From positions 434,001-498,000 of the forward strand of contig CAJZBQ010000054.1 in NCBI GenBank assembly GCA_914767885.1: a stretch of 64,000 bases of DNA. The letters are read 5' to 3'. Of this stretch, positions 63,914 to 64,000 are shown piece by piece. The notes under the pieces are model-generated. The model was not told the origin of the DNA, ran no database searches, and saw only the letters and a list, made by a program, of their open reading frames with translations. Position numbers and translations under genes: made by a program. Numbering within the stretch: the stretch's first letter is position 1; every line of letters begins with the position of its first letter. Origin of the DNA: Blepharisma stoltei. Its lineage: Eukaryota > Ciliophora > Heterotrichea > Heterotrichida > Blepharismidae.

Positions 63914-64000
63914 ATGAATGACAAGGTCAGCCAAAACCAAAATCGGCTTCAAAATAGACCAATAAGCTCAAGCCTCTATAAGTCAAGCACAAATAACGAG
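63914..64000 (+). CDS. 5' end of a gene running off the window
   Basis: ATG 63914 (MNDKVSQNQNRLQNRPISSS) is open to the last base, 29 codons, Asn/Ser/Gln-rich. Too short for a call. Confidence 0.4.
   Translation, partial: MNDKVSQNQNRLQNRPISSSLYKSSTNNE

Overview
The window reads as germline (micronuclear) DNA of a heterotrich ciliate, most likely Blepharisma. Three sequence traits support this. (1) UGA encodes Trp. In-frame TGA falls at conserved or plausible Trp positions (Myb repeat 1, the WD40 gene, dynein, GH31), while TAA and TAG are the stops. (2) Introns are only 15-16 nt long with GT..AG ends; eight were found. (3) Many genes are interrupted by AT-rich or palindromic insertions flanked by a short direct repeat, usually TA or TTA. 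Removing the insertion plus one repeat copy restores the conserved protein exactly. These insertions behave as internal eliminated sequences (IESs). The species name is inference; the code, introns and IES geometry are visible directly.

Layout. 1-2.6 kb: a K+-channel-like 5' part and a coiled-coil gene split by a 1-kb composite IES, both on minus. 2.7-4.4 kb: a divergent pair, an Fyv7-like protein and a CaMKK-like kinase. 5.4-6.1 kb: a Myb factor. 6.7-11 kb: a WDR7/rabconnectin-3beta homologue with three IESs. 11.6-15.2 kb: a small MGC-starting protein, a 2.45-kb foldback transposon and a two-TM protein. 15.2-30.9 kb: one inner-arm axonemal dynein heavy chain on minus, cut by five IESs. 31.1-32.9 kb: a coiled-coil gene. 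33.6-37.3 kb: a leucine-rich-repeat gene with two SINE-like insertions, a MITE and a short IES. 37.8-48.8 kb: trans-2,3-enoyl-CoA reductase (TECR), several lineage-specific proteins, a C2-like protein and FAM136A. 49.7-51.8 kb: a B-box/LRR gene. 52.3-53.5 kb: two small genes. 53.7-56.6 kb: a GH31 alpha-glucosidase with two IESs. 57-59.2 kb: a divergent histone H3, a zinc-finger protein and a Rab GTPase. 59.5-64 kb: an unknown protein, an ankyrin protein, a B-box/coiled-coil protein and the start of one more gene.

Mobile DNA falls into five groups: a C/G-rich-ended MITE (CTCCCC...CTCCGTGAGCGAAC termini) always in CTTAG targets when intact; a second MITE with CTCCC..TTTAAATTGG ends; GC-rich SINE-like retroposons with 13-16 bp target duplications and a shared CCATTTTAT tail; paired foldback IESs containing a tRNA T-arm-like motif; and a long inverted-repeat element with a 7-bp target duplication. 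No transposase or reverse transcriptase gene is visible, so all look non-autonomous. The gene content is ordinary ciliate biology (cilia, V-ATPase, lipid and carbohydrate metabolism, signalling). The unusual biology is how exons host retroposons and MITEs that must be precisely removed to make a working somatic genome.
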